Shown: piece by piece, positions 1 through 7,932 of the stretch
Position numbering within the stretch: the stretch's first letter is position 1
Layout: every line of letters starts with the position of its first letter
Source of the DNA: JAIQFL01 sp035295745
GTDB lineage: Bacteria; Acidobacteriota; Terriglobia; Bryobacterales; Bryobacteraceae
Assembly: GCA_035295745.1 (NCBI GenBank)
Contig: DATGIL010000107.1
Location: forward strand, 62,001-126,000
Reading direction: 5' to 3'
DNA length: 64,000 nucleotides
Notes under the pieces: generated by a model
The model's input: the letters and a program-made list of their open reading frames with translations, nothing else
What the model was told of the DNA's origin: nothing
The model's database searches: none
Position numbers and translations under genes: made by a program

Positions 1-1053
1 GCTCACGAATGCCCGCGACGAGCGATTCGAACGCTTGTGAATGGCGCGCGCGATGAGTTCTTTGCCCGTGCCCGTCTCGCCCGTGATCAACACCGTGGAG
101 TCGGTTGGAGCGACCTTGGCAACGCGGGCCAGCACCGCTTGCAGGGCCGGCGACCCACCAACGATCTCCTCGAACATCGACGCCTTGTCCACTTCTTCGC
201 GGAGCGCGATGTTCTCCTTGTAGAGCTGGTCGCGTAACGTCTTAATCTCATCCAAAGCGTTACGGAGATTTTCTTCGGCGCCCGTGCTCTCGGTGACATC
301 CGTTACCGCGCCGACCATTTCCAGACTGTCTGGCTGGTCGGTGGAGGGATGGCCCACCACGCGGATGTATTTCACCGATCCATCCGGCAGCAGCAGACGA
401 TGCTTGAAATCAAATTCCTCCCGGTCCCGCGCGATGCGGTCGACCAAGTCGCGGATGGCCTCCCTGTCTTCCGGGTGGGTACGCTGAATTACCTGATCAA
501 TCACGACGCTGTCAGCCGGTTCGAGGGCGAAAATGCGAAAGGTCTCTCGAGACCAATAGATCTCTCCGTTGGAGAGGTTCCAGCCGAAGCTGCCTGTGTG
601 GCTTAATCTCTGCGCTTCGGCTAAATAAGCTTCACTCCGCCGCAAGGCCTCTTCGGCGCGGCGAAGGTCCAGGCGTTCCCTGGCTTCGCGCAACGCCCGT
701 TGCACAGACGGCACCAGACGCGACAGCCGGGTTTTGAAAACGTAGTCCGTGGCGCCAATCTTGAGCGCCTCGATGGCCACCTCTTCGCCCAAGGTGCCGG
801 AGACAAAAATGAAAGGCGTCTGCGGCCAGCCTTTCCGGGCAATCTTCAAGGCTGACAAACCGTCGAACGACGGCAGCGTGTAATCCGCAAGAATCAGGTC
901 AAAATTGCCCGCCCAGAGCGATGCGATGAAATCACCCTCGGTTTCGACGCGCACTACTTCGGAGGGGATGCCGTCGACCTCGAGGGTTTCCTGAATCAGC
1001 TCTGCGTCCCGTGGGTCGTCTTCCAGATACAAAATACGCAACGGAGAGTTCAT
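1..1053 (-). CDS. Response regulator-PAS-sigma54 activator, partial (3' end outside window)
   Basis: The reading frame is open from the ATG at 1053 to the window edge (351 residues visible). A receiver domain fills residues 1-125, with acidic pocket E11-D12-D13 and phospho-acceptor D57 (motif LILADYTLP). A PAS domain covers about 150-260, then a short charged coil and the start of an AAA+ sigma-54 interaction domain with Walker A GETGTGKE at 325-332. The family consists of bacterial enhancer-binding proteins that remodel sigma-54 RNA polymerase; the rest of the AAA+ domain and any Fis-type HTH lie beyond base 1. The gene is the third of a minus-strand run behind a sensor kinase (1516-3012) and a single-domain regulator (1060-1512), with a gap of only 6 bp. 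A PAS domain between receiver and AAA+ suggests a second sensory input. Confidence 0.88.
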   Translation of the reverse strand, partial: MNSPLRILYLEDDPRDAELIQETLEVDGIPSEVVRVETEGDFIASLWAGNFDLILADYTLPSFDGLSALKIARKGWPQTPFIFVSGTLGEEVAIEALKIGATDYVFKTRLSRLVPSVQRALREARERLDLRRAEEALRRSEAYLAEAQRLSHTGSFGWNLSNGEIYWSRETFRIFALEPADSVVIDQVIQRTHPEDREAIRDLVDRIARDREEFDFKHRLLLPDGSVKYIRVVGHPSTDQPDSLEMVGAVTDVTESTGAEENLRNALDEIKTLRDQLYKENIALREEVDKASMFEEIVGGSPALQAVLARVAKVAPTDSTVLITGETGTGKELIARAIHKRSNRSSRAFVS

Positions 1054-1059
1054 TGCCAG

Positions 1060-1512
1060 CTAGCGCTTCTTTATGCTTCCGGGTGGCGGTTCATTGACGA
1101 CCGCCCAAAAGGCTCCGAGCTCCTTAATGGCATTCACGAATTCGTGAAAATCCACGGGCTTTACGACATAGGCGTTCACGCCCAGCCGATAGCTCGCCAC
1201 CATGTCCTTTTCCTCGTGAGAGGATGTCAGCACCACCACGGGAATCAACTTGAGCCTGGCATCCGACTTGATCTGTTGCAACACTTCCAAGCCATCCACC
1301 TTGGGCAATTTCAGATCCAGCAGCAACACAGCCGGGTTCTCGCCGGAGCGCTCAGCGAATTTTCCCCGCAAATACAGATAATCCAACGCCTCCTCTCCAT
1401 CGCCCGCGACCACAACCTCATTCGCCAGATTGTATTCGTCCAGCGCGGTCAAGGTAAGCTCCACGTCCTTCGGGTCATCTTCGACCAGTAAAATCCGTCC
1501 CAGAGTACTCAT
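1060..1512 (-). CDS. Single-domain response regulator (Rcp1-like)
   Basis: This 150-residue protein is one receiver domain without an output domain. Acidic residues E11-D12-D13, acceptor D66 (LLLDLKLPKVDG) and the conserved lysine in the motif VVKPVD are all present. The long alpha2-beta3 loop (DYLYLRGKFAERSGENP) is typical of the Rcp1 type that often partners phytochrome-like or PAS histidine kinases. It lies 3 bp after the stop of the kinase at 1516-3012 and 6 bp before the sigma-54 activator, so the three are probably cotranscribed. The likely role is to accept phosphate from that kinase and either relay it or act by protein contact. The direct target is not visible. Confidence 0.9.
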   Translation of the reverse strand: MSTLGRILLVEDDPKDVELTLTALDEYNLANEVVVAGDGEEALDYLYLRGKFAERSGENPAVLLLDLKLPKVDGLEVLQQIKSDARLKLIPVVVLTSSHEEKDMVASYRLGVNAYVVKPVDFHEFVNAIKELGAFWAVVNEPPPGSIKKR

Positions 1513-1515
1513 CCG

Positions 1516-3012
1516 TCAGACTCCCTGCGATTTGGAAAGTGAGAAGTAGAAAGTTGCGCCACGATCAACCGCGCCTTCGGCCCAGACCCTGCCGCCGTGG
1601 CGGTGGACAATGCGCTGGACCGTTGCCAACCCGATGCCCGTGCCTTCAAAAACATCGGGCGGGTGGAGCCGCTGGAACACACCGAACAGCTTGTTCACAT
1701 ATTTCATATCGAATCCGACCCCATTATCTCGAACGAATACTACAATCTGATTAGGCTCCTGCCCCCCGCAGCCGATTTCGATTCTGGCCTCTGGCCGCGT
1801 ACGAGTGAATTTTACGGCATTTGCGATCAGATTGACCAGCACGAGCCGCAGCATCGAACGGTCTCCATACCACGCCGGCAATCCGCCGACCTCCCAAAGA
1901 ATGTTGCGGCCGCTGGTGTCCTGCTTCACTTCCGACAGCGCCTCTTGCACAAGCTGTTCCAGGTTCACCGCCGTCTTGTGCGTCTCGGCCCGTCCGATTC
2001 GCGAAAAAGCCAGGAGATCGTCAATCAGGTTCCCCATCTTTTTCGCGGCTTCTAAAATCATCCCCACGTAGCGCTTACTTTTATCGTTCAAAACCGAAGC
2101 GGTACTCTTCTGTAGAAGCTCCGTGAATCCGGACATGTGCCGCAAGGGCGCACGGAGGTCGTGAGAAATCGAATACGCAAATGCTTCCAGTTCCTTATTG
2201 ATGGCTTCGAGCTCGGACGTTCGTTTTCCAAGTTCCGCGTTAAGACTGGTGATCTGCTCCTCCCGCTTTTTGCGTTCGGTTACATCGTTGTTCGTTTCGA
2301 GGACCGCGAGAGGCCTCCCGCGTTCGTCACGCCGCAAAGACCAACGGCTTGCCACTACGACTCGGGTGCCGTCCGACCTGGCTTTCTCGAGTTCGCCGTC
2401 CCAACGCCCGGAGCGCAGCAATTCCGCGCGAATTTCCTCAATGGGGGACGGAAAGACAGTCTTCAGAAGCTCATGGGCGCGCTTGCCCATTGCTTCCTCC
2501 GCAGTCCAGCCGAACAACTCCTGTGCGCCCCGGTTCCAATAGGTGATGACGTCGTCCATGTCGCGCACGAAGATACTGTCGTGTGTCAAATCCAGAAGAC
2601 TCGCCTGCTGGGTCCGCTCGGCTACTTCGACTTCGAGCCGGTCGCGAGCAAGGCGAAGGTCGGCTTCCACTCCCCGGCGCACCGTACTGAACCAGGTCAC
2701 CAGCGTTGCGAACGAGGCGAAGATAGCATAGTAAGGCAGGTCGGTTCGCGAAATATTCAGATGGTAATACGGTGCCGTGAAGAAGTAGTCGAAGATCACG
2801 CAGGCGAGCAACAGTGCCAGAGTGGCGGCCCCTCGCCCACCAAACCAGGAAACGATCGCCACCGCGAAGAGCAAAAGCGGGACCTCTGCGGCGCGGAAGC
2901 TAAAGCGATCCAGCAGGAGTGCAATTCCAAGTGCCACGGAAACGGCAAGCACTGCAAGGGCATAGCGTTGAATCGCAGACAACTCATGCAATTGCGGTCT
3001 TCGCTGCGTCAT
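1516..3012 (-). CDS. Membrane sensor histidine kinase (DUF4118-PAS-HisKA-HATPase)
   Basis: From the ATG at 3012 the protein has 498 residues. Four hydrophobic segments at about 15-110 resemble the DUF4118 membrane module also found in KdpD. A coiled linker and a PAS domain (about 135-255) follow. The kinase core has phospho-acceptor H284 in AFAYSISHDLRAPL, an N box (NLIANAVKF), G1 DNGVGFD and G2 GTGIGLA, so it should be active. The frame stays open to a TTG at 3102, which would give 30 more residues, but that codon is only 12 bp from the divergent esterase start and has no ribosome site; the ATG also lacks a strong one, so the start is uncertain. The gene leads the signalling run down to base 1. 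The signal it senses is unknown. Confidence 0.9.
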   Translation of the reverse strand: MTQRRPQLHELSAIQRYALAVLAVSVALGIALLLDRFSFRAAEVPLLLFAVAIVSWFGGRGAATLALLLACVIFDYFFTAPYYHLNISRTDLPYYAIFASFATLVTWFSTVRRGVEADLRLARDRLEVEVAERTQQASLLDLTHDSIFVRDMDDVITYWNRGAQELFGWTAEEAMGKRAHELLKTVFPSPIEEIRAELLRSGRWDGELEKARSDGTRVVVASRWSLRRDERGRPLAVLETNNDVTERKKREEQITSLNAELGKRTSELEAINKELEAFAYSISHDLRAPLRHMSGFTELLQKSTASVLNDKSKRYVGMILEAAKKMGNLIDDLLAFSRIGRAETHKTAVNLEQLVQEALSEVKQDTSGRNILWEVGGLPAWYGDRSMLRLVLVNLIANAVKFTRTRPEARIEIGCGGQEPNQIVVFVRDNGVGFDMKYVNKLFGVFQRLHPPDVFEGTGIGLATVQRIVHRHGGRVWAEGAVDRGATFYFSLSKSQGV

Positions 3013-3113
3013 CGCATCGAGGGAACCATGATAACGCGTTTCCGCGGCGGGCCTCTCGGCCGGGGCCTTTGCGATAAGATCGGTGATGAAATTTCCACTC
3101 AAAGGAGTTGTGA

Positions 3114-4253
3114 ATGCTTCGCTACGTCAGCATTGCGTTCTCGATCTGTCTGCTTACCGGCGTGAATCCGGCCCTGTCGCAGGACACGCCCCCAGCCAAA
3201 GCTCCCGCCCCGCAACGCGCGCCGCGCCCTCCCGCACCCACTCGCGATCCCCATACACCGGGGTATGTCACCGCGAAGGAACTACCGGACGGAGAGAATG
3301 CGCCAGTTAAGGCCGACGGAAACTTCATCCTCGGGCCTACGCATCCGGCCGCTCCGGAGATGAGCGAGCAGGAGGGTGTTCCGCAAGGGGCGATCGTGAC
3401 CTTTACCATGGAATCGGCCGACAGCAAGTTCTATCCCGGAATCGCTCGAGACGCGGGCGCCCCGCCGAGACCCGATCCGAATGATCCCACCAGGATGATG
3501 ATCTCCAGCTCTCCGAAGCCCTATTCGCGCAAGGTCGCGGTGTATGTTCCCAAGCAGTATGTACCCGGTAGCACGGCGCCATTTATCGTGGGTGCCGACG
3601 GGCCGGACCAGATGTTGTTTAAGGCGCTCGACAATCTCATCGCCCAGCATCGTCTGCCGGTGATGGTGGCGATCTCGATTCAGAACGGCGGAGGTGACGC
3701 TCAGGGCAGCGAGCGGGGCCTGGAGTACGACACCATGTCGGGTAAATATGCGGAGTTCGTGGAACAGGAGGTGCTTCCCCTGGTGGAAAAGCAGGCCAAT
3801 GTGAAGCTGACCAAAGATCCGGAAGGCCGCGCCACCATGGGAGGCAGCTCCGGCGGATCATGTGCCTTGGAGATGGCGTGGTATCACCCGGAACTGTACC
3901 ATCGCGTGCTGACCTATTCGGGCACGTACGTGAATCAGCAGTGGCCGGCGAACCCTGAAACCCCGCACGGCGCTTGGGAGTTTCATGAGCATCTGATTCC
4001 CAACAGCCCGGTGAAGCCGATCCGCATCTGGATGGAAGTCGGGGACCGCGACAATCTCATCACTCGCGACAACTATCACGATTGGGTGCTGGCCAACGAG
4101 AACATGGCTAAGGTTCTGGCCGCCAAGGGCTATCACTACCAATTCGTATTCGCCACGAACGCGGGCCACACCGATCGTGCGGTGAAAGCGCAGACCCTGC
4201 CCGAGGCCTTGGAATACGTCTGGCAGGGATACCCAATCGGCGCGAAAAAGTAA
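3114..4253 (+). CDS. Secreted esterase of the enterochelin esterase/esterase D type
   Basis: The start is fixed by a strong ribosome site (aaaggag, 3101-3107) seven bases before the ATG. Residues 1-22 form a signal peptide, followed by a Pro/Ala-rich linker (24-45). The rest is an alpha/beta hydrolase of the putative-esterase family. The nucleophile elbow GGSSG puts the catalytic serine at S245; D311 or D313 and H352 (motif AGHTDRA) are plausible for the rest of the triad. Relatives hydrolyse enterobactin-type esters, feruloyl esters or similar carboxylesters, but the substrate cannot be told from sequence. It is transcribed away from the signalling cluster and converges with the beta-lactamase-fold gene nine bases downstream. 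Confidence 0.85.
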   Translation: MLRYVSIAFSICLLTGVNPALSQDTPPAKAPAPQRAPRPPAPTRDPHTPGYVTAKELPDGENAPVKADGNFILGPTHPAAPEMSEQEGVPQGAIVTFTMESADSKFYPGIARDAGAPPRPDPNDPTRMMISSSPKPYSRKVAVYVPKQYVPGSTAPFIVGADGPDQMLFKALDNLIAQHRLPVMVAISIQNGGGDAQGSERGLEYDTMSGKYAEFVEQEVLPLVEKQANVKLTKDPEGRATMGGSSGGSCALEMAWYHPELYHRVLTYSGTYVNQQWPANPETPHGAWEFHEHLIPNSPVKPIRIWMEVGDRDNLITRDNYHDWVLANENMAKVLAAKGYHYQFVFATNAGHTDRAVKAQTLPEALEYVWQGYPIGAKK

Positions 4254-4262
4254 TTCGCAGCG

Positions 4263-5501
4263 TCAATTCGTCATCGCCTGATAGACCATCACTCGCGTCT
4301 GTCGCCAGATGACGTTTAGATTCGCGCGCGGTGCCTGCGCCATTAACACGGCCACCAGTTTGGTCTGCGGGTCGACCCAGAACAACGTTCCCGTGATGCC
4401 GCCCCAGGAGAAGTCACCGACGGAACCGGGTAGCGGGTTGCGGCCAGGATCGACTCGGACGGCGAATCCCAACCCGAAGCTGGTGCCCATTTCGGGGACC
4501 GGACCAAAGGGCCCGAGCGACGTCGCCACCGGTGTATGGCGTTCAGCGGTGGGCGGAAGTTGGTCCGAAGTCATCAGCGCGACGGTCTTGGGAGACAGAA
4601 TTCGCACACCTTCCAGTTCGCCGCCGTTGAGCAGCATCTGGCAGAAGCGCGCGTAGTCCGTCGCAGTCGACAGCATGCCGCCCCCGCCGGAGAAGACATT
4701 GGGCTTCTGTGTCGCGCTTTCGAAGGCTGCGTTGGGTTCGCCGTCCGGCCGGGCGAGGCGTGAAACGGCGCCGGGCTTCACCCAGAAACCGGTGTCGTTC
4801 ATCTTCAATGGCGTCGTGACCCGCTCATGCACGAATGCATCGAGGTCCATCCCGCTCGCCACTTCCACCACCCGTCCCAGTACGTCGGTCGAGACGCTGT
4901 ACTCCCAGAACTCGCCGGGTTGGTGCAGCAGCGGCAGGGTGGCTATGGTCTTGACCATCTCGGCCAGCGATTTGGCGCCGAAAATATTGGCCTGACGATA
5001 CATCTGGTCGACCGGCGAGTTCCCGAAGATCCCATAGGTCAGACCGGAGGTGTGGCGCATCAGGTCCTGCACCGTCATCGCACGTTTGGGAGCGGCGCCG
5101 TCCGGCCCCACTTTGACGTTCTGGAACTCGGGGAGGTATTGCGCGACAGGAGCCCCGACGTCGAGCTTGTTCTCCTCGGCCAGGATCATCGCGGCTACCG
5201 TGGTGATGGGCTTCGACATGGACGCGATTCGGAAGATCGAGTCCTTCTTCATCGGGATCTTCGCGGCCGAGTCCTGATTTCCAACGGCATCGTAGAAGAC
5301 CAACTTCCCGTTACGTGCAATCAGGAGGACGGCTCCCGGCAGACGCTTGGCTTCCACGTCGGCCTGCAGGACGCCGCGCGTCACTTCCAGGCGTTTCGAA
5401 GAGAATCCGGCGTCTTCCGGGCGGCCAGCGGTCGGCAGGGACTGAGCGTATGCCGCCGCATAACATAGCGTCGTGGCTAGGGCGAGTTTCGAGCGCAGCA
5501 T
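4263..5501 (-). CDS. Beta-lactamase-fold serine hydrolase (class C/esterase type), secreted
   Basis: The protein has 412 residues, starting with a signal peptide (1-20, cut near AYAQS). It carries the SxxK nucleophile motif S94-M-S-K97. In the second motif position Y201-S-V203 replaces the usual Y-x-N, and near the C-terminus WGGITGT takes the place of the KTG box. This pattern is common in the broad beta-lactamase family of esterases, D-aminopeptidases and EstB-like enzymes rather than true antibiotic-hydrolysing AmpC. The likely location is the periplasm. The 3' end faces the esterase gene at 3114-4253 with a 9-bp gap. The substrate is unknown; resistance should not be assumed. Confidence 0.85.
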   Translation of the reverse strand: MLRSKLALATTLCYAAAYAQSLPTAGRPEDAGFSSKRLEVTRGVLQADVEAKRLPGAVLLIARNGKLVFYDAVGNQDSAAKIPMKKDSIFRIASMSKPITTVAAMILAEENKLDVGAPVAQYLPEFQNVKVGPDGAAPKRAMTVQDLMRHTSGLTYGIFGNSPVDQMYRQANIFGAKSLAEMVKTIATLPLLHQPGEFWEYSVSTDVLGRVVEVASGMDLDAFVHERVTTPLKMNDTGFWVKPGAVSRLARPDGEPNAAFESATQKPNVFSGGGGMLSTATDYARFCQMLLNGGELEGVRILSPKTVALMTSDQLPPTAERHTPVATSLGPFGPVPEMGTSFGLGFAVRVDPGRNPLPGSVGDFSWGGITGTLFWVDPQTKLVAVLMAQAPRANLNVIWRQTRVMVYQAMTN

Positions 5502-5554
5502 CAGAACAGTCTATCGCGACTGATGGCGCGAAACGGGCAGGGATGCGTGCGAAA

Positions 5555-6151
5555 CTACGGCTGCGTGTAAATTCGTTCCAGATCGGAAGCGCTCAGGTGC
5601 ATCTCGGGAGCGATGAGCTTGAGGCCGGAAAGCGCGGGTTGCGTGACGCCTTCGCGCCCGTGCTCGCCCGATTTGGACAGCATGTGCACCAATTCGTGTG
5701 CGACCACCCGTCCAAGCGCACGGCCCAGCAGCAGGTCGGCGTGCGCGAAGTCGCTGCCGGACATTGCCGAACGGGCGGCTTCCACCACACGGTCACACGC
5801 CACTTCACTGAACGGCAGGACGTCGTCGCCCGAGGCGTAGGTGAATGCGAGGGGCCCGCGCTCGTCGTAAAGATAGGGCACGGGTTCCAGAATGCACTTG
5901 CCCTTGAGACGGACTACCACCAGATTGTCAAAGGATTCGCCCTTGGCCTCTTCCTTGGTACGCCAGTCGAAGATCAACCCGGAGTCTTTCATCACGGTTG
6001 CCAGCTCGCGCTTCATCTCGGCGATGGAACGGTCGGAGTGAGTGCCCTGGAACTCCAGGACGATCGTCAATGCGGCGGGCCGTTTGGGGCTGGCAGCCTG
6101 CGCGAGCAGGGCCGCGGTGGTCAACAGGATTGCGCGGGTAACGAGGCGCAT
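5555..6151 (-). CDS. Secreted HExxH (zincin-like) protein of unknown function
   Basis: This 198-residue protein has a signal peptide (about 1-20). Its clearest feature is H152-E-L-V-H156 (VVAHELVHMLSKSGEHG), the zinc-binding HExxH signature of zincin metallopeptidases; H164 is a possible third ligand. The rest (20-140) resembles no family I recognise, and the protein is short for a full peptidase. It sits 53 bp downstream of the beta-lactamase-fold gene start and is transcribed in the same direction. It may be a small metalloprotease or an inactive relative. The HExxH motif can occur by chance, but its position in a predicted helix after a secretory leader supports a real metal site. Confidence 0.65.
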   Translation of the reverse strand: MRLVTRAILLTTAALLAQAASPKRPAALTIVLEFQGTHSDRSIAEMKRELATVMKDSGLIFDWRTKEEAKGESFDNLVVVRLKGKCILEPVPYLYDERGPLAFTYASGDDVLPFSEVACDRVVEAARSAMSGSDFAHADLLLGRALGRVVAHELVHMLSKSGEHGREGVTQPALSGLKLIAPEMHLSASDLERIYTQP

Positions 6152-6210
6152 ATAGATGAGGAGGCGACTTGGCTCCCACTCAATTATATATGCGAGATTC
6201 GCCTTTTGAA

Positions 6211-6912
6211 CTATTCCGAAAGTAAACGAATGGATCCAACACCACCATGGATCTCCAGGTGGATACGAACCTTCGCATGTTCGTACGAGTCATTGCGATA
6301 GGTGTGACCATCCTGCTGAAATCCCGGAGCTTGGATGGAGCCGATGCCGCCTTCGGCTTCTGCTTCCACTCCCGTGCTGGACGGCAACCGGATGATGGCC
6401 TCACCCACTCCGCCTTGAACCCGGACGCTGTAATTCCGTTTCGGACTGCCGCGGAGGTCCAATTCCAGTTTTCCGACTCCCATATCGACCTCCACGCCAT
6501 GCAGGTTGAGGTGTCCCAGGTTCAGAACGGCGTGACCTGCACCGAAATGGACGTTCATATCGAGGGGGACGTCCCGGTTCAGCCGAACATCCCACTCATA
6601 TTTGCTGTGGCCCAATCGGGCTTCGCGGGTGGATGGTTGTTCGATCGTGAGGTTGGCGTGGACGGGACTGGCGGCGTAGCGAACGTAGGGTTTAGACGAA
6701 GGCACGTTGTAGGTGAAATCGGCGCGCATCAGCTTCTGGGTGCCGCTATCCACGCGCAGGTTCCCAGCTCCCATTTTCAGCTCGACGCGAACGAGTTCCG
6801 ACTTGTCGAGTTCAACGGTACGAGAGTCGTGCTGAGTTGGACCGACCGTCTCGATCATGCAGCCGCACATGGAGAACGCAAGGGCGACCGGAATTGCGCA
6901 TCTGGCGATCAT
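6211..6912 (-). CDS. Putative lipoprotein with toast-rack/DUF2154-like beta repeats
   Basis: The protein has 233 residues. A hydrophobic leader ends in MCGC, a plausible lipobox with lipidated C18. After it come short beta-strand repeats rich in G, V and D (for example VELKMGAGNLRVDSG, VHFGAGHAVLNL, EVDMGVGKLELDL, RVQGGVGEAII, EIHGGVGSIRL). Such repeats are typical of the toast-rack N-terminal domain found near LiaF and DUF4097 proteins, which form right-handed beta-helix-like folds. The function is unknown; relatives are linked to envelope stress and surface display. The next gene on the same strand is the HExxH protein, 59 bp further on. Confidence 0.7.
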   Translation of the reverse strand: MIARCAIPVALAFSMCGCMIETVGPTQHDSRTVELDKSELVRVELKMGAGNLRVDSGTQKLMRADFTYNVPSSKPYVRYAASPVHANLTIEQPSTREARLGHSKYEWDVRLNRDVPLDMNVHFGAGHAVLNLGHLNLHGVEVDMGVGKLELDLRGSPKRNYSVRVQGGVGEAIIRLPSSTGVEAEAEGGIGSIQAPGFQQDGHTYRNDSYEHAKVRIHLEIHGGVGSIRLLSE

Positions 6913-6960
6913 TGGATCTCCTTACTGCGCTATACGTTGCGCGCTAGTGTGTTTGTTCCG

Positions 6961-7422
6961 TTACATTCGAACACCACACATCTCGGCGAAGCGAATTTCG
7001 GTGGCCTTGACCCGGCCCGCGACCACCTGCAGCGTGCGGAGGAGAAGCTCGGCTCCCAACGCGGGCTCCGATTTGCAAAGCTGGCGGAGCGCCGTGCCGT
7101 CGATGCGAAGAGCGCTGGTGCGCTCGCGTGCGCGCACCTGAAACAGAGTGTCCTGGTGATCGAGCAGGGACGACCAGCCGAAGATCTGGCCAGGTCCGAG
7201 CGACTCGACCACGGCGACGAAGCGCTGCGTTCGCAGCTCGACGACGACGCTGCCGGCGAGCAAGAGATAGAAGGACGCAGAACGTTGTCCGTCCGTAAGG
7301 ACGACTTCGTTCTCCGCGAACTCGACTTCCGTGGCCAGGGAAGCCAGTTCTTCGATCTGCGAAGAAGCGAGGCCGGCGAGAAACTCGTGGTCTCGCAGAG
7401 TCTGATACGGTGCCAGTGTCAT
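6961..7422 (-). CDS. Stand-alone cyclic-nucleotide-binding domain protein
   Basis: The 153-residue protein starting at MTLAPYQTL is a single Crp-type cNMP-binding beta-roll: PGQIFGWSSLLD matches the phosphate-binding-cassette region. A start further upstream (7515) is in frame, but the extra 31 residues look non-conserved, and the ATG at 7422 has a TGGGG ribosome-like site. No winged-helix DNA-binding domain follows; the protein ends about 30 residues after the cassette with a C-helix. It may therefore act as a sensor by protein contact rather than as a Crp/Fnr transcription factor. The canonical R of the cassette is not evident, so the ligand need not be cAMP. Confidence 0.75.
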   Translation of the reverse strand: MTLAPYQTLRDHEFLAGLASSQIEELASLATEVEFAENEVVLTDGQRSASFYLLLAGSVVVELRTQRFVAVVESLGPGQIFGWSSLLDHQDTLFQVRARERTSALRIDGTALRQLCKSEPALGAELLLRTLQVVAGRVKATEIRFAEMCGVRM

Positions 7423-7538
7423 ATGCCCCAGAAGCGGGTGAAAGTCCGCAGAGAAATTCCCAGAAATCGATGAAATTGCCTTACAGATACGTCTGGATGG
7501 CAATTCGGGGGCCACGATGGGAGGGCGGGAGAATTGGT

Positions 7539-7567
7539 TTGACCCTGGGGTATCCCCAGATTACAAT
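7539..7567 (+). promoter_or_regulatory. Sigma-70 promoter of tRNA-Arg, with a palindrome in the spacer
   Basis: TTGACC (7539-7544) and TACAAT (7562-7567) are separated by exactly 17 bp, close to the consensus; transcription should start near 7574, about ten bases before the tRNA. The spacer holds a perfect 6-3-6 palindrome, ctggggtatccccag (7545-7559), which could be an operator but may be chance. Confidence 0.75.
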
Positions 7568-7584
7568 TGAAGTGCAGTGAATGT

Positions 7585-7661
7585 GCGCCCGTAGCTCAGC
7601 TGGATAGAGCGTTTGCCTCCGGAGCAAAAGGTCGGTGGTTCGAATCCACTCGGGCGTACCA
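7585..7661 (+). tRNA. tRNA-Arg, anticodon CCG
   Basis: The 77-base cloverleaf is complete. The acceptor stem GCGCCCG pairs with CGGGCGT (one G-U at the end), followed by discriminator A and an encoded CCA (7659-7661). The D arm is GCTC/GAGC. The anticodon stem TTTGC/GCAAA encloses the loop CTCCGGA, giving anticodon CCG, which reads the arginine codon CGG. The T arm has the standard GGTTCGAATCC core. Confidence 0.97.
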
Positions 7662-7932
7662 CATTCCAAAAGACTTATCGCTTCCTCTTCGACAAGGCGG
7701 ATAACAAGCTTTCTCCCACGTCACCCAGGCTCTTGGCATTCTTGAGGATTTCCGCTTCGAGCGTCACCGCACCTTTCACTAATTCCCGGAAGATTTTCTG
7801 ATACCGGTTTTTAAGGTGACTTGGGGATCGGCATCGCACATGCGCGGTAGAGAATTCTGAGGCATATCCGCTTGGACGTACGGCAGCCTTGGATTGGATG
7901 ATTCACGCAGGCTCGCTGCAGATGCGTCGCGG
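7662..7932 (-). other. Gap between tRNA-Arg and cinA with a start-less open frame, possible gene remnant
   Basis: No convincing gene lies in these 271 bases. On the minus strand a frame is open from 7902 to a TAA at 7675-7677 and its last 45 codons read like a protein tail (IFRELVKGAVTLEAEIL, then a KRKR end), but it has no good start codon or ribosome site. It may be the 3' remnant of a gene next to the tRNA, or chance. Confidence 0.25.

Noticed and set aside
2137..3165. Plus-strand frame of 342 codons
   Set aside because: It overlaps the sensor kinase on the opposite strand, which has complete kinase motifs, and the esterase start.
4263..5501. Antibiotic-resistance beta-lactamase
   Set aside because: The second motif is YSV instead of YxN and the KTG box is replaced; the wider serine hydrolase family is more likely.
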